A stretch of DNA of 64,000 nt from assembly GCA_037893225.1 (NCBI GenBank), contig JAZGUH010000026.1, forward strand, positions 62,001 through 126,000, read 5' to 3'. Shown piece after piece: positions 10,308 through 21,806 of the stretch. Numbering within the stretch: position 1 is the first letter of the stretch; each line of letters opens with the position of its first letter. Under the pieces are notes generated by a model. The model was not told the DNA's origin. It worked only from the letters and a program-made list of their open reading frames with translations, and made no database searches. The DNA is from Hippasteria phrygiana (taxonomy: Eukaryota > Echinodermata > Asteroidea > Valvatida > Goniasteridae). The position numbers and the translations under genes are program-made.

Positions 10308-11645
10308 GAAGACACACACACACACACACACAAGTGTATAAATTACGCCTGCAATCGGGGACCTCCTATTGTCCTTCTATTGTTCATACTTTTTGGCAAG
10401 GGCCCTCATTGGTTTTGTACACGATTTTCAAAATGGGACCTTTCTCAATCAGGGACCCTATTGTCCTCTATTGTTAAAGGTCCCCTATTGAATGCCAAAA
10501 ACTCACCAGCATAAATGTATAATGGCAAATGCTACAGCAATGGCCAACTTTTACTGCTGGATACCGGAGGGCCTGTTTGTGCATAGATGTAACGTGTGAT
10601 GCAGATGATCGAATGCCTGCACAACAGTACAGTGCAGAGAGGTTCCCAACTGGCCTATCAGAGTGAAAATAGACCTACATACAAATGATCGATGTCACCT
10701 TTATTCACCGTGTTTGCCAAGTGGGGGAAGGTGGAAACATTACCACTTCACCATGGCTTCTCCAGATGTACATTATACTTAGATACTTATTTTGCGGATT
10801 ATTAGCGACCTAAAGGAAACCATTGTTTGAAATTTGATGTGAGTCCAAGTTGTATGCAGGGGAGTTCAGATTTCTCCCCATTTTTTTCCATAACAAGATA
10901 AACCAGTGTGTCATCATAACATATCTCAGGTCTATTATGACAGGCTTTTAGGATGTGATTTGTGTTAAAGGTGTTTGCTTGTTTTCAAACAGAATGATTT
11001 AAGCTGATGAATTTTCCAGAGAAATAATTTAACTTTGCAGTGCGGCCTCCTGAAATTTTTAATTCTTCTATTTACTATGGACAAGGAATGTACTTTGTGT
11101 ATAATAACTACCTACTGATGTCATATATCCACTTCGTTTTTACCTGTCGGCTATTAATATTCATAGTAGCCTATTCACGCATAAAAAAAAAGCACATGTT
11201 ATTTCTGCTGCATTTGTGCATTATTTAATAATTTTTTATTTTTTTCTGTGGATAAGCCGCAAGACATTGTCAGTGTCTTCCCTCAGTACACCACTGAAAT
11301 TGTTACAGTATTTGTGCCCTATTACCCAATTACCTCAAGGGCTATATGTACCGAATTAAATTGTGAAAATGTTTGTGAATTTTGTTGATTAATTTGATTA
11401 ATTATATTTTGTTAAAAAAATGAAAGTTAGCTGAACATTTAAATTAATTGTTGGTTGATCTGAACACCTGTTGTTTACTGGTGCTTAATCTGGAGTCAAA
11501 CAATAGCACTAAAGTTGTCCTGTTTCTTTCTCAAACCATGCTCAAACTAACAAGCCTTCACCGAGTTTGCCCGTTTTTTCCCTAACACCATTGGGATTTC
11601 TACTTATTTGCATTCACTGTGTGACATTTTGAACAACAGCCAGGG
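10308..11645. other. Intergenic sequence without recognised genes
   Basis: It contains a short (CA)n run at 10312-10333 and direct repeats of GGGACC..CTATTGTCC at 10358-10490. The rest is AT-rich with no exon signals that could be supported. Confidence 0.5.
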
Positions 11646-11647
11646 GC

Positions 11648-11872
11648 CTAATTCACGGAGCTGCTCAGCTCAAAAATTTGCTTAGCACCAAAAAGCCTTG
11701 CTTATGGTTAAAATAGGTTACCAGACAAAAGGCTATGGGATTTCCATGCTAAGCAAACGGCAGCTGAATGCCAGCCACAACTTGAAGCGATACACTTCAC
11801 ATTTTGGTTGGTAATCCTGTATTTACCAAGGAAGATTTTTCATGCTAAGCAAATTTTTTGTGCTTAGTATTT
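11648..11872. mobile_element. GCTTAGCACAAA-type MITE, right end truncated
   Basis: AATTCACGGAGCTGCTCAGC and TTTGCTTAGCACC are at the left, and TGCTAAGCAAATTTTTTGTG at the right. The outer right terminus is replaced by T-rich and C-rich runs at 11869-11900. Confidence 0.75.
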
Positions 11873-11900
11873 TTTTTTTTGGGCCCCCCCCCCCCCCCCC

Positions 11901-13200
11901 CGCCAAAAAAATTCATTATGCTCCTAACAATATCCCATGTACGTATACAGAAAATAAAGTTTCCGTTTCCGATTTTCCAATTATCAAAGCAGAAATTTCT
12001 ATCAACGAAAACGATAGTTGACCATACAACGAAACGATGCGCCGCAATAATGAGTCTCGAAAAACAGGCCTCAAGCAGCAGTGACGGAAAGAAATCGATG
12101 GCAAATTCAACTGAGGTGTAGCACTATGTTTAAGCATGGAGGAAGGACCCTCCATGGTTTAAGCTATCCATGCATATAAAAGTACTGAAATTTGTTATGT
12201 TAATACTCCGTGCAAATATTAATCATGAGGAAATTTCGGGCGCCGAATCGGCGCAAAAGTTGGGTTGAAATCAAAGATCCCAGGTCCGATAAAAAAAAGT
12301 GGAACGGGAATTAGTTGCTCTTGCTCGTGGGGAAGGGCTATCCATCATACTTTTGATATAGGCAAAACTTGCAACCAAAGTGTTCAGTCCCTGCAGTTCA
12401 CGAAAAAACGAAGACTTGGTGCTCCGCACTGATGACACCTCCAAAAATATTTGGCAAGGATTGTCTTAACATTACTCAATGTTTCTCTCCTTTTTCCTTT
12501 TTTTTTCTTTTGTTATATATTCATTTTTTTATTTATTCTGAATTTCTGATATTCAATTGTGGAGAGCCACCTTTTGCAAATATTAAAAACGAGTGTGGAG
12601 CAAAGTTTGATTTCATTTATTTTTCAGATGCTTCATTTAGCTTCATGAAATTCAAGTACAACATGACATAATTATGAAACAACTCAACTATGGATACTTC
12701 CCATTACGACAAATGTTTTTTTTCTTTTTATGCATTTAAAATAATAAAATCTGATAGGAATGAATAAAATCTGATACCTGCCAACTTAAAACCAATATCT
12801 CAACATTTCAGTCTGGTTTTTACATGTGAAAAAACAAACAGCCCTTATAATTGACTTGCATGTATTGGCCGGTCTCATCGCCTAATAAACTAAATGAAAT
12901 CGTACAAATGTACGTATTCCCTGATCTATAAAGATTCACTAAAACGCGTAACTACATGTATTATTATGGAGGTACCTCCGTGATATTATTTTGGGGGTGC
13001 TATATATGGCGCTATTCAGAAGTCATAAACCCATTGTATATATGCAGGGATCAAGCCCCAAAAATAATCCTCAAATAAGCATCTACATTGTATACGTGTA
13101 CAATGTACATTTCATTGGGGAAACTGTACTAGTACGACTTGGTAATCTTTACAAACTTTTCTCTCTAATCTTGACAGAGAATAAACAAAGTACGAAAGGT
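11901..13200. other. Intergenic sequence without supported genes
   Basis: It includes a small hairpin at 12130-12170 (TTTAAGCATGGAGG with its inverse) and AT-rich DNA. A short ORF at 12050-12121 (MSLEKQASSSSDGKKS) has no supporting signal. Confidence 0.45.
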
Positions 13201-13215
13201 TTGCAGTAATACATT

Positions 13216-13600
13216 ATGTGAAATTGATCTCTTTTGAATTTTGTAGTTCTGAGAAGTATCCTCTCTTCATCATCAGAGAGAGAGTCGCCTGATGACAAAT
13301 AGCGCATACTGTTCAAAACGTCAAGTTAACACTTTTGTCCGGCTGACGTATGTACAACGTAGGTGCAGTTTTAAAATTGCCACCTGGCTGGTTGACGGCT
13401 ACATAAACGCATTATCTGCATTTTCAAGGCATTGTTGGGTTATTGTGTGTGTTACGCTTGGCCGCACAAGCCTCTTGTATCCGTTTTGCTTGGCTGCACA
13501 AGCCAGCATGGCATCCAGGTATAACACCCGCGTACTCAATAGGTTAAAACAAACCGGTTCTTCTCAGAACCACACAACTCAAAAGAGATAAATTTCACAT
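13216..13600. mobile_element. TIR element carrying a nested MITE
   Basis: TGTGAAATTGATCTCTTTTG at the left and CTCAAAAGAGATAAATTTCA at the right are inverted over about 40 bp, including GTTCTGAGAAG/CTTCTCAGAAC. A TTAAC-family MITE occupies 13326-13547 inside it. Confidence 0.75.
13326..13547 (-). mobile_element. MITE of the TTAACCCCTTG family, reversed
   Basis: It is bounded by TTAACACTTTTGTCC and CAATAGGTTAA. The interior CTTGTGCAGCCAAGC and CCAGGTGGCAATTTT, read on the minus strand, match 158-342. Confidence 0.7.
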
Positions 13601-14009
13601 GGTGTCATCACAAACCTGCCATACTTTGTTTGTTCTTGTCCACCATAAGGATGGGACGTTTAGACATTTTCCCAAACGTTTAAACGGAACTCAAATTTGA
13701 AAAATGGGACCTTGTATTTACGCAATCTACATTCCAGTTCTATTTTCAAAGAATCCAGAATCTTTGTAAATGTTTTTAATTGACGAAGGAATACAAACGC
13801 CTTTAGTACTACACAGTGTATGCAATTGTTTGTGTTTGATGTTTTCAATACGCCACTGGGACAAGATCAATGCTCGACGTGGACGGCACTTCTCCTACGT
13901 CCTACACAAATACCGGGACTGCTGGCAGCCTTTTTGCAATTGTTGACTAAACGTTTAAATGCTACGGAAAAGTTTTTCTAAACGTTTATCAAATTAAACG
14001 TAAATTCTC

Positions 14010-14200
14010 ATCCCAGCTGGCTCCTGTGGAGTTGGTTCTTGGTGAATTTCTTGCAATTCAATCTGCTCAGCTGGCTCCTGTGGAATTGGTTCTTGGTGAA
14101 TTTCTTGCAATTCAATCTGATGCTCAGCTGGCTCCTGTGGAGTTGGTTCTTGGTGAATTTCTTACAATTCAATCTGCTCAGCTGGCTCCTGTGGGGTATC
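14010..14200. repeat. 54-57 bp tandem repeat, about 3.5 units
   Basis: Units begin CAGCTGGCTCCTGTGGAGTT near 14013, 14068, 14126 and 14179. On the minus strand they encode PQEPAEQIELQEIHQE in the GPCR tail frame. Confidence 0.9.
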
Positions 14201-14204
14201 TTGG

Positions 14205-14244
14205 CTTCGTCTCCAACAATGCTCAAGCATTGTTGGAGACGAAG
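14205..14244. repeat. Perfect 19-bp hairpin with 2-base loop
   Basis: CTTCGTCTCCAACAATGCT and its exact inverse AGCATTGTTGGAGACGAAG are separated by CA. It lies in the GPCR C-tail coding frame. Confidence 0.95.
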
Positions 14245-15000
14245 GAATGAGAAGATTCAGGAATGAGAAGGCCTCCATGAACGCTGCCCGGTAGTCTGAG
14301 TTAACAAAACTGTATACGATAGGGTCCACAGAACTATTGAGCAGACCAAAAATTCCACCAATGAGGTTGACGTTGTCCCATGAGTATAAAGAGAGGTTGG
14401 ACCATATAATGACTAGTCCAAGGATCTTTTGTACGATGACCGAGATGTTCAAGATGAAGAACACAGCAGTGTTTACAATGAGCATGGCAACTACCCGGCG
14501 CAGTCGCTGCTGATGATGATCTGTGGATGTAATCCTTGGTACGTTGCTGTCGCAGTTTCTTGACAATACAAATTTACAGGGAGGCACAGAGGAACAGACC
14601 AATTGTAAATAAGATGGTAAGCAGAACACAAGCAATGTTTGCAACAACATCCCCTCCCCACAGTATTGCAGTGCACTGCCCAAATAATGTGATAATTGCA
14701 ATTGTCCATAGTACTGCCAAAATCTTGCCAGCAGGAACTTTGCTGGCTTGGGCTCTAAATGTCAGTTGACCACAAATAGCAAAGAATCTCTCAATAGCTA
14801 TCACAGTGAAGTATGATGCAAAGGTGGTCAAATTAGACAAAGAGAACACTTATATAGATCATGCACCAGGGTGTTATTGACCCATGCTAATGTGATGAGT
14901 TGAACAATAAGCTCTGTGCCATCTGCACATTGATCAGTGCATGGATTTGATGCGCACCAAAGTTTGCCATAACTATAAGGGTTGAATGAAGAAACTAATA

Positions 15001-16030
15001 TGCTGCTGACAAATACATGTATGTGGATAGTATGTGTGGAAGCCGTCTGCATCTAGAAAAGTTGTGGCAATTCTGTTATTTGTAGATCTGTACACATAGC
15101 TGTGAATGTACATGATGCATGTACATGAAACTGAAATCTCACAAAAGCAGATTGCAAAAACTTGATGAACTTCATACTTGATCATATTATTCTTTCATTT
15201 TTGTGAAATAGCCGTGAGAAAGACTGAAAGTTTACCGTTTAATTCTGAACTGTTTGAACTGAATTGTCTTCATTGTTTCCAGAAGCCTCTTGAAGGACTC
15301 AGACAAAGATTGGATATTTAGGTTTGGTTGCATCCAGTCAAGGTGTGGGGCCAGGATTGGGAGGAAAGTGGTTTACCAAACCTCGGCTGGATTGGGGTGT
15401 CAAATTTAAAGCTGACAAACTGAGCAGCACACTTCACATTCATTCATGTATAATACATTTACTTTTATACAACACCTGAATAAATCCCAGCCATCTGATT
15501 GGTGGATTGTCGATCACGTGCATTGAATTATTCGTCCCATCGCACAACGCGAACCCGCACCGCCAAAAAAGTTCTATCACATGGTTAAATTAAACGGTAA
15601 CGCTTTTCATAAAACTTCCCTGCCGCTACAACACGGCTATCATTGGACTGGTTCCCGGTCCCTCCGTTGTCCTTCGAACTTCAAATGTATAATACCATCT
15701 CACTCATAAACATTAATTATTTGTATAATACAAACTGGCTGGGACGTCCTCCAGGAATTTACATTCTGAAGTTTTTAAAAAGAATGCCCAAGGGCGGGCA
15801 CTCCCTCCCCTTTTGCCCTCCATGACTTCCGCTAGAGGTCCTTGTCGGTCACATTCATCTAAAATGCATCGTTCTACTTTCCAATTTGAGACAAGTGCAG
15901 AATTGATTTTAGAATTTTGAGGTCTTATGTAGAATTATAATTTTTGGATTATTTTGCCCAGACACAGGCAGGTTAGGCCCAGCCTTAATGTCTACACGAC
16001 ATGACATGTAATGTAAGGAGTCTGTTGATC
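15001..16030. other. Non-coding, decayed repeats
   Basis: The segment 15464-15545 (CACCTGAATAAATCCCAGCC, TTGGTGGATTGTCGATCACG) is an inverted match to 9855-9935, so a dispersed repeat is shared. Nothing else was recognised. Confidence 0.5.
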
Positions 16031-16035
16031 TTTGG

Positions 16036-16119
16036 TTGGTTGGTTGGTTGGTTGGTTGGTTGGTTGGTTGGTTGGTTGGTTGGTTGGTTGGTTGGTTGGT
16101 TGGTTGGTTGGTTGGTTTA
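16036..16119 (+). repeat. (GGTT)n microsatellite, about 21 units
   Basis: Uninterrupted TTGG tetranucleotides that then decay to GGTTTATT. Confidence 0.97.
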
Positions 16120-16567
16120 TTGGTTTATTTGTTTATTTTTGTTACTCCAGAGTTTAATTTGTTTTGCTGAGTTTTATTGGTAGGCAGGTTATCGGGTTTG
16201 AAAATATGGTTTGGGGAAAATATACATATGTACATGTAGCTACACTTAACGTGTTTTTGAACATACTCTACCTGTACATGTGTCCTTGGAATTAAGTAAT
16301 TAAATGTACATCTTGATGAAAGCAAAGTCAAGTCAAGAAATAAGAGCAATTGTTGGGGGGGGGGGGGGTCTTTGCTTTCTACTTTGTACTGTTGAGTTGA
16401 AGTCATTTGTAATCAAATAAACTATTTCCTAGCTTCTTTCTGTTTTATTGCAAACAGTGAGTGAAAGATAAACAGTAGTAAAACTGAGTCCGGTGCCTGC
16501 GGATATGAGCAGAAATGACTACCTGCATTTTGCACCCCACCAAAGTATTACATACAAGCGCATATGC

Positions 16568-16800
16568 ATAGATCACTAGAAAGTGGCATAATGGACTGAC
16601 TCACTGTCGGGCATTATGATTGGTCGGTAGATCACTAGAAAGTGGCATAATAGACAGACTCACTGCCGGGCATTATGATTGGTCGGTAGATCACTAGAAA
16701 GTGGCATGGACTGACTCACTGTCAGGCGTTATGATTGGTCAGTAGATCACTAGAAAGTGGCATAATAATGGGCTGACTCACTGTCAGGCATATGGAGCAA
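16568..16800 (+). repeat. 58-bp tandem repeat, four units
   Basis: GATCACTAGAAAGTGGCATA starts near 16570, 16628, 16687 and 16745, each time followed by GACTGACTCACTG and GGGCATTATGATTGGTC. A remnant AGAAAGTGGCATAATGGAC is at 17168. Confidence 0.93.
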
Positions 16801-17539
16801 TTCGATAAAGGACTACATGTATAGTTAACCATAGTTCGACTAACTCTAATGGAATGCACGCTAGTCGACGATGGTTGGACTAGTCTAGTCGACAATTTGC
16901 AAACCAGCCTACCGAGGTTGGTCGCATCGCTGGTTACCAATAGCCGTTTTAATAGCACAGTGCAGAAAGGACCAGTTATCAGAAAAATGGCCAAAAAACG
17001 TAATATTATATTCAGCAGCAGTGAACAAACGTTTTTTTGTTACTTTGTCTTTCTTTGAACATGTTGAAATAATGCACACGTTACCACTTGTGACATTGTT
17101 GATATACTGAGCAAATATCGTTCGTGTCACTTTTATCTATAAACTCACCAAAAAACGAAAAAAAATAGAAAGTGGCATAATGGACTAGCTGGTATTTGGG
17201 AATACCGGAAAATTGACAGAAATGAAACAACCTGAAGAGACCATTTGGCAGAGACGTGTCTGTTTCATGTTGGGCATTACTTGAAAACTTCCTGGGCCAT
17301 TAGTCAATGTGTGGAAATCTGGGGATGTCAATCTGATTAGGTTTTCTAGGTCAGATCAAAAGGCAGATCACAAGTCAATCACAAGCTACATGGGATGAAC
17401 AATGACAAAGGAATGTTTTTGTTATATAGTGTTTGAATGGCTTGCTACAAGGCTAATTGAGACCAGAATTGTAAAGTGACTTGTGATTAACAACTCGATA
17501 ACTCTGGTTGACAGTGATAAGGTTTTGCTGATGTTGCTG

Positions 17540-17850
17540 TGAAACAGTTTTCTTTAAACAAAGACGAACTTACACTCTTGCCCAAAACTTTTTCTTAAAT
17601 GCAGAAGAACTACCAACAAACATCCAAGAGTTTTCCTAAACAAGGAAAAAGTTGACTTATTTATCCAGAACTTTCCTTGAACATGGACGAATGTTTAAGG
17701 ACAAACTTTCCTTAATCATCAAAGAATTTTCTTTATACCTGCAGAATTTGTTGTGAACGAGGAAGAACTTCCCTAAACATCCAGAACTTTCCTTAATTAT
17801 AGAAAAACTCTCCTTAAATAATCAAACACTTCACTAGACAAGGAAGGTAA
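17540..17850 (+). repeat. Degenerate 25-35 bp repeat
   Basis: Recurring words such as AACTTTCCTTAAACATC and AAGAACTTCC occur about ten times with variable spacing, typical of an old minisatellite. Confidence 0.6.
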
Positions 17851-17991
17851 CCAAGTTTGTGGGCTGGAAAGTAATCTGAAACCAAGACATATTCTCTAGA
17901 AATCTGGTTACAGTTGGTTCCAGCCCATAAAATTAGGTATCCAGTCTGGTATTGTCAACATAAATTGTCCTCTTTTTTTGTTATTCCATAG

Positions 17992-18178
17992 ACACCCAGT
18001 AGCATTCAGTGCTTGCTTCATTGCCGGCAGTGATCAGGAGTTTACTGTCGGCCCACAGTCAGGGGAACTCAAGCCTATTGGGACCAATGGAACCCTGATT
18101 ACAGTCGGGTTCAAACCAAGATTCTACGGCAAGAGTTACCAGGCCAAGCTGGTTGTACAGACTGCAAGACCAAACTAG
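17992..18178 (+). CDS. Terminal coding exon resembling the CFAP47 C-terminal ASH/MSP-like domain
   Basis: After the acceptor TTTGTTATTCCATAG the exon is open in one frame: HPVAFSACFIAGSDQEFTV, then SGELKPIGTNGTLITVGFKP and YGKSYQAKLVVQT, stop TAG at 18176. The pattern (aromatic-x-Ala-x-Phe, EF-x-V-x-P, SGEL-x-P-x-GT-x-GTLI, YGK-x-Y-x-A-x-LV-x-QT) is that of the immunoglobulin-like ASH/MSP repeats of ciliary proteins. From memory of the family it most resembles CFAP47 (CHDC2), an axonemal central-pair protein. The exon starts with the third base of a split codon, so upstream exons exist, but none could be identified in this window. The domain seems clipped after its last strand, with ARPN then stop, exactly where the minisatellite begins. 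Family assignment is moderate and the coding status is good. Confidence 0.6.
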
Positions 18179-18685
18179 ACCAGTAGACCGGTGGACCGAG
18201 TCCAGTAATTTAGGCATGGTCTGGCAGACTGCAAGACCAAACTAGACCAGTAGACCGGTGGACCGAGTCCAGTAATTTAGGCATTGGTCTAGCAGACTGC
18301 AAGACCAAACTAGACGATCGCGTGGACCGAGTACAGTAATTTAGGCATTGGTCTAGCAGACTGCAAGACCAAACTAGACCGGTGGACCGAGTCCAGTAAT
18401 TTAGGCATTGGTCTAGCAGACTGCAAGACCAAACTATAGACCAGTAGACCGGTGGACCGAGTACAGTAATTTAGGCATTGGTCTAGCAGACTGCAAGACC
18501 AAACTAGACCGGTGGACCGAGTCCAGTAATTTAGGCATTGGTCTAGCAGACTGCAAGACCAAACTATAGACCAGTAGACCGGTGGACAGAGTCCAGTAAT
18601 TCAGGCATTGGTCTAGCAGACTGCAAGACCAAACTAGACCAGTAGACCGGTGGACTGAGTCTAGTCATTTAAGCATTGACCAGTG
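18158..18685 (+). repeat. 60-70 bp minisatellite, eight units, starting inside the coding exon
   Basis: Units begin CAGACTGCAAGACCAAACTA at 18158, 18225, 18293, 18357, 18417, 18487, 18547 and 18617. From the fourth unit the spacing alternates 60, 70, 60, 70, a two-unit higher-order pattern. The first unit supplies the last codons and stop of the CFAP47-like exon. The others would be 3' UTR. Confidence 0.93.
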
Positions 18686-18752
18686 GGCTGGGGATTTTTC
18701 TGTCAAAGAATATTACAATTATGTATTAAATGAGTTTTAGATTTTGCACTTG

Positions 18753-18758
18753 AATAAA
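18753..18758 (+). terminator. Candidate polyadenylation signal AATAAA
   Basis: The first AATAAA after the stop of the CFAP47-like exon, just beyond the minisatellite. Confidence 0.4.
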
Positions 18759-18759
18759 T

Positions 18760-19850
18760 GAAATCTGTCTTGTTTATTATACACATGACAAATTTTCAAT
18801 TATTAATTTACAAGTTGGATTTAAACTAGAAATTGGTAACGGCAACCACACAAAATATCCTCGGTAAATGTTGACACAAAGTGGATCACTTGTGCTACTA
18901 GCTGATGGTCTAGTGAATATTTGTAACTAAGATTGGACAACCGATTGTTGTGGTTACCATCTAATGTGTATGTGGTTGTTTACCATAAAGAGAAACGGTT
19001 TGTTGGATATTTTTTTAAGAGCAGAGTAATGGTTCTCAGTTACTGTGAACAAGTTAGCATTTAGCAAGAGGTAATAGAAAAGAAATTGTTCTGATGCAAA
19101 CTTGCTTGTAGATTTCAAATTGAATCAGACGAGGTTTGTTCGGGAAAATGTTCATGAATTTCTTTTCAAACAAAATACTTTTGGAAACTGCCAATAAATT
19201 GCAGTGTGGCCTTTCAGAGCTGATAAATCAGGGTGTACATAATTATTATTTCTCACAATAAGTATAAATATGAGCGTCAAATATATCGTCAAACTATTAT
19301 GAGGGAACCTGAATACATACTCTTCTTAATTTTTAGAGTGACCAAAGAAAACTGAAAAACTGAAAAAAGATACAATTTCAAATATGTTGAATAAAAAAGA
19401 AATGATTTGATGAAGAGCATGTACAGTATATTTTAAACTATTACCATTTTATTCATTATCTCTGTCCAGACCATGCAACGTTTGATATTATACAATTTTA
19501 GGGAAATAAAACTGTTACTCGTTTTGTACATATTTGCTATTAGAAAGGATATATGTCTGTGCATTATAAAGCACTCCGTCCACTTGGCTTATGTACAGCA
19601 TGAGTAAAATAAAGCCATTTTAAGAGAAAAATACTTCCTGTGTGTTTTTTTTCCTTGTGAACAAAATAGACATTTTTATTTACGCTCAAATAAAGTTGTT
19701 TAAATTAGCTAAGGTTTAGGAGAGAAAATGGCAGCGTTTTGTATCATTCAACAATTTTACATTTCTATATTCTGCAAATAAATTTTAAAAGAAAAATACT
19801 TGGGGACATTACTCCTTCCTCCATGGTCACAACTGATGAGGGTGACATAC
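18760..19850. other. AT-rich sequence, possible long 3' UTR
   Basis: No repeats or exons were recognised. The part up to about 19640 could belong to the CFAP47-like transcript if the second AATAAA is used. Confidence 0.4.
19608..19613 (+). terminator. Second candidate polyadenylation signal AATAAA
   Basis: AAAATAAAGCC is followed by a TGTGTTTTTTTT stretch 20-30 bases later (GU/U-rich), a better polyadenylation context than the one at 18753. Confidence 0.4.
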
Positions 19851-19852
19851 AT

Positions 19853-20100
19853 GGGCCCTTTTCCAAACCCTGGCTTGGGCTCGGGCTTCGGCTTCGGCTT
19901 CGTGTAGTTTATATGTCCCCAGATTTGGCAAGATCTGGGACGCTGTTTCTGCTACATGTACATCAAAGTCTTTTGTTTTAACGAAGATCCAGAGCCTGTT
20001 TATTTATTTGCATATTCAAGGCTTCAGATCGGCAGTGGGACTGGGAAATTAATAGCTGGAGACGAAGCCCAAGCCCAAGCCAAGGTTTGGAAAAGGGCCC
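19853..20100. mobile_element. TIR element with GGGCCCTTTTCCAAACC termini
   Basis: GGGCCCTTTTCCAAACCCTG and its inverse CAAGGTTTGGAAAAGGGCCC end the element. The inverted parts extend through GGCTTGGGCTCGGGCTTCG (about 38 bp). A partial related end lies at 22255-22300. Confidence 0.85.
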
Positions 20101-20114
20101 TGTGTTCTACTTGT

Positions 20115-20315
20115 TAATTACTGCTGCAAGAGGGCGACATTCACAGTCAAACTTTTGGGAAATTGGAAATTTCTGAATAGAAAGCTGGTTAGTTATTGCT
20201 GCAAGGTGGCGACAAACCCTCATTTATAGTTCCTGGATAATAAATGCCGCAAGAGGGCGACAATCATCGGATTTGTTTAATCTAACCGGCCAATTACTGC
20301 CGCAAGAGGGAGACA
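20115..20315 (+). repeat. Four spaced copies of GCAAGAGGGCGACA
   Basis: CTGC(T/C)GCAAGAGGGCGACA-like words near 20123, 20200, 20240 and 20300 are each preceded by AATTACTG/AATAAATG. It is a short degenerate tandem repeat of 45-75 bp period. Confidence 0.7.
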
Positions 20316-21250
20316 CATTAGACCCACTCATCTCAAAAGAAAACGCATTAAAAAACAAACCGTCAAACTTTTGGTTATGTTCAACGCCCTACGATTAGTT
20401 GTCTTATAATTATTTGCTTTAAAAATGTTGAATTATTTGTGGCCCGACACAAATTCAATTCCTGGTGGGCGGTTCCTTTTGTGCTTAGGGCGCCAAAAGA
20501 TTAGGCCTGCAGGCGTCCAAAAATTGAAGAACAATTTTTTTGTGAAAATATAACCCACAATTTGGAAAAAAATCTGATTTGTTGGAAGTCATGGATAGTG
20601 TATGTCTCCAAACACCGTTTAGAGGTTCAAATCCCGCTCCTGAAAGTTTTCTTTAAGGGGACTGTTAGCTAAGCAGACTACTTTTGTTTTGTTTTAAAGT
20701 TTTTTAAATGTATTATCACCAATATATTTTCTTCAGAATTTACAAGAAAAAACACTGTCCGCAAATCCGCTGTTGCCATGGTAATGGCGGCCATATTAGA
20801 TTTCGGTACAATTACTTAATAAAGTTTTATGGGAAAAGTAAAACATCTTTTTTACATACAATCAACTGTAATTTAAAGTTTAAAACATTATCTAAGTTAG
20901 TACAAAGCCCCTTTTCACAAAATCTATACTTTAAAGGAGCACCCTATGACGTAACCTCAAAACAAATTCTTAGCAATTTGCTTAGCAAACAATAACATGT
21001 TCACTTTGAAAATTCAAATTAACACAAAAGCTAGACCTACTCAATCCAAAGTTAGATGGACAAGCAGTTAGTTGTATCAACAAATTAATAAATGAAAAAG
21101 AATGATGATTCAGAAGACGTCGCTTTTCTATGTTTAAAGCAAACTTTCAGGTCCCTCTGAATGACTGGATTAACTCCGCTCCCCTTTAAAAATGCGAAAA
21201 GACTTTAAATTGCCCCTTATGAGGTCTTCTCCGTGTTTGTCAACTTGGCG
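20316..21250. other. Non-coding, SINE fragment only
   Basis: A truncated SINE B-box end (GAGGTTCAAATCCCGCTCCTG) is at 20623-20643. Nothing else was recognised. Confidence 0.5.
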
Positions 21251-21420
21251 GGGTGGACTAGTCCGAGCATCTACGGCTTCTTCTACATTTCAAAGACGTC
21301 TGCACTAGTAAGCAGGAAGTTTTGGGTTCGAATCCCGCCCGAGTTAAGCCTGTGACTTTTTTCACAAAGGCTCTCTGAAAGCACTGAGTACACAGTGCTT
21401 CATATATAACGTTGGGACAG
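21250..21420 (+). mobile_element. tRNA-derived SINE (third family), plus copy
   Basis: CTGCACTAGTAAGCAGGAAG, then GGGTTCGAATCCCGCC (B box), then AAGCCTGTGA and AAAGCACTGAGTACACAGTG. It is the same unit as the minus-strand copy at 4912-5030. Confidence 0.7.
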
Positions 21421-21511
21421 CGGCAAAAGAGATACATTTCTGTTCTAATTTTCAAACCCGGCAGTGGCGATGGTCGGCTTCAGCTAGTGGCGTAACTATT
21501 GGTGAAATTTT

Positions 21512-21654
21512 GGGGGGGGGGGGGGGGGGGAGTCAGGGGTCACCCGGGGCGCACACATTTTTTGGGCCTTTTCAAAATGTACATGAAAATCTTTTATTTA
21601 AACCCAAAGGCGGGGTCTGTTTAATTATTTCGTTCAAGACCCCCGGTGGTGAGT

Positions 21655-21695
<41 letters not shown>

Positions 21696-21775
21696 ACCCC
21701 AGTACAAATGGCCACACGGGGCAGACGTGCCGCAAACAAGTGGGTCGCATTTTCGACAATCCGGTATATCAATGA

Positions 21776-21806
<31 letters not shown>

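Larger units (their letters stand above)
13994..15000 (-). pseudogene. Class A (rhodopsin-like) GPCR relic
   Basis: The minus strand encodes TM3 ending in ASYFTVIAIERFFAIC (ERF in place of DRY), TM4 (KILAVLWTIAIITLFGQ), TM5, then TM6 (RRVVAMLIVNTAVFFIL) and TM7 with SSVDPIVYSFVNSDYRAAF (DPIVY for NPxxY). The reading changes frame near 14575-14600 in the third intracellular loop and again near 14845, where an upstream TM2/TM3 piece (TELIVQLITLAWVNNT) is out of frame. The cytoplasmic tail ends in a 17-18 residue tandem repeat, and a TAA at the first repeat replaces a CAA. The ligand class is not recognisable. Sequencing indels could mimic the frameshifts, but the nonsense codon plus missing TM1 favour a pseudogene. 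Confidence 0.75.

Noticed and set aside
12050..12121. Short Ser-rich ORF MSLEKQASSSSDGKKS
   Set aside because: Only about 23 codons, with no supporting promoter, splice or conservation evidence.
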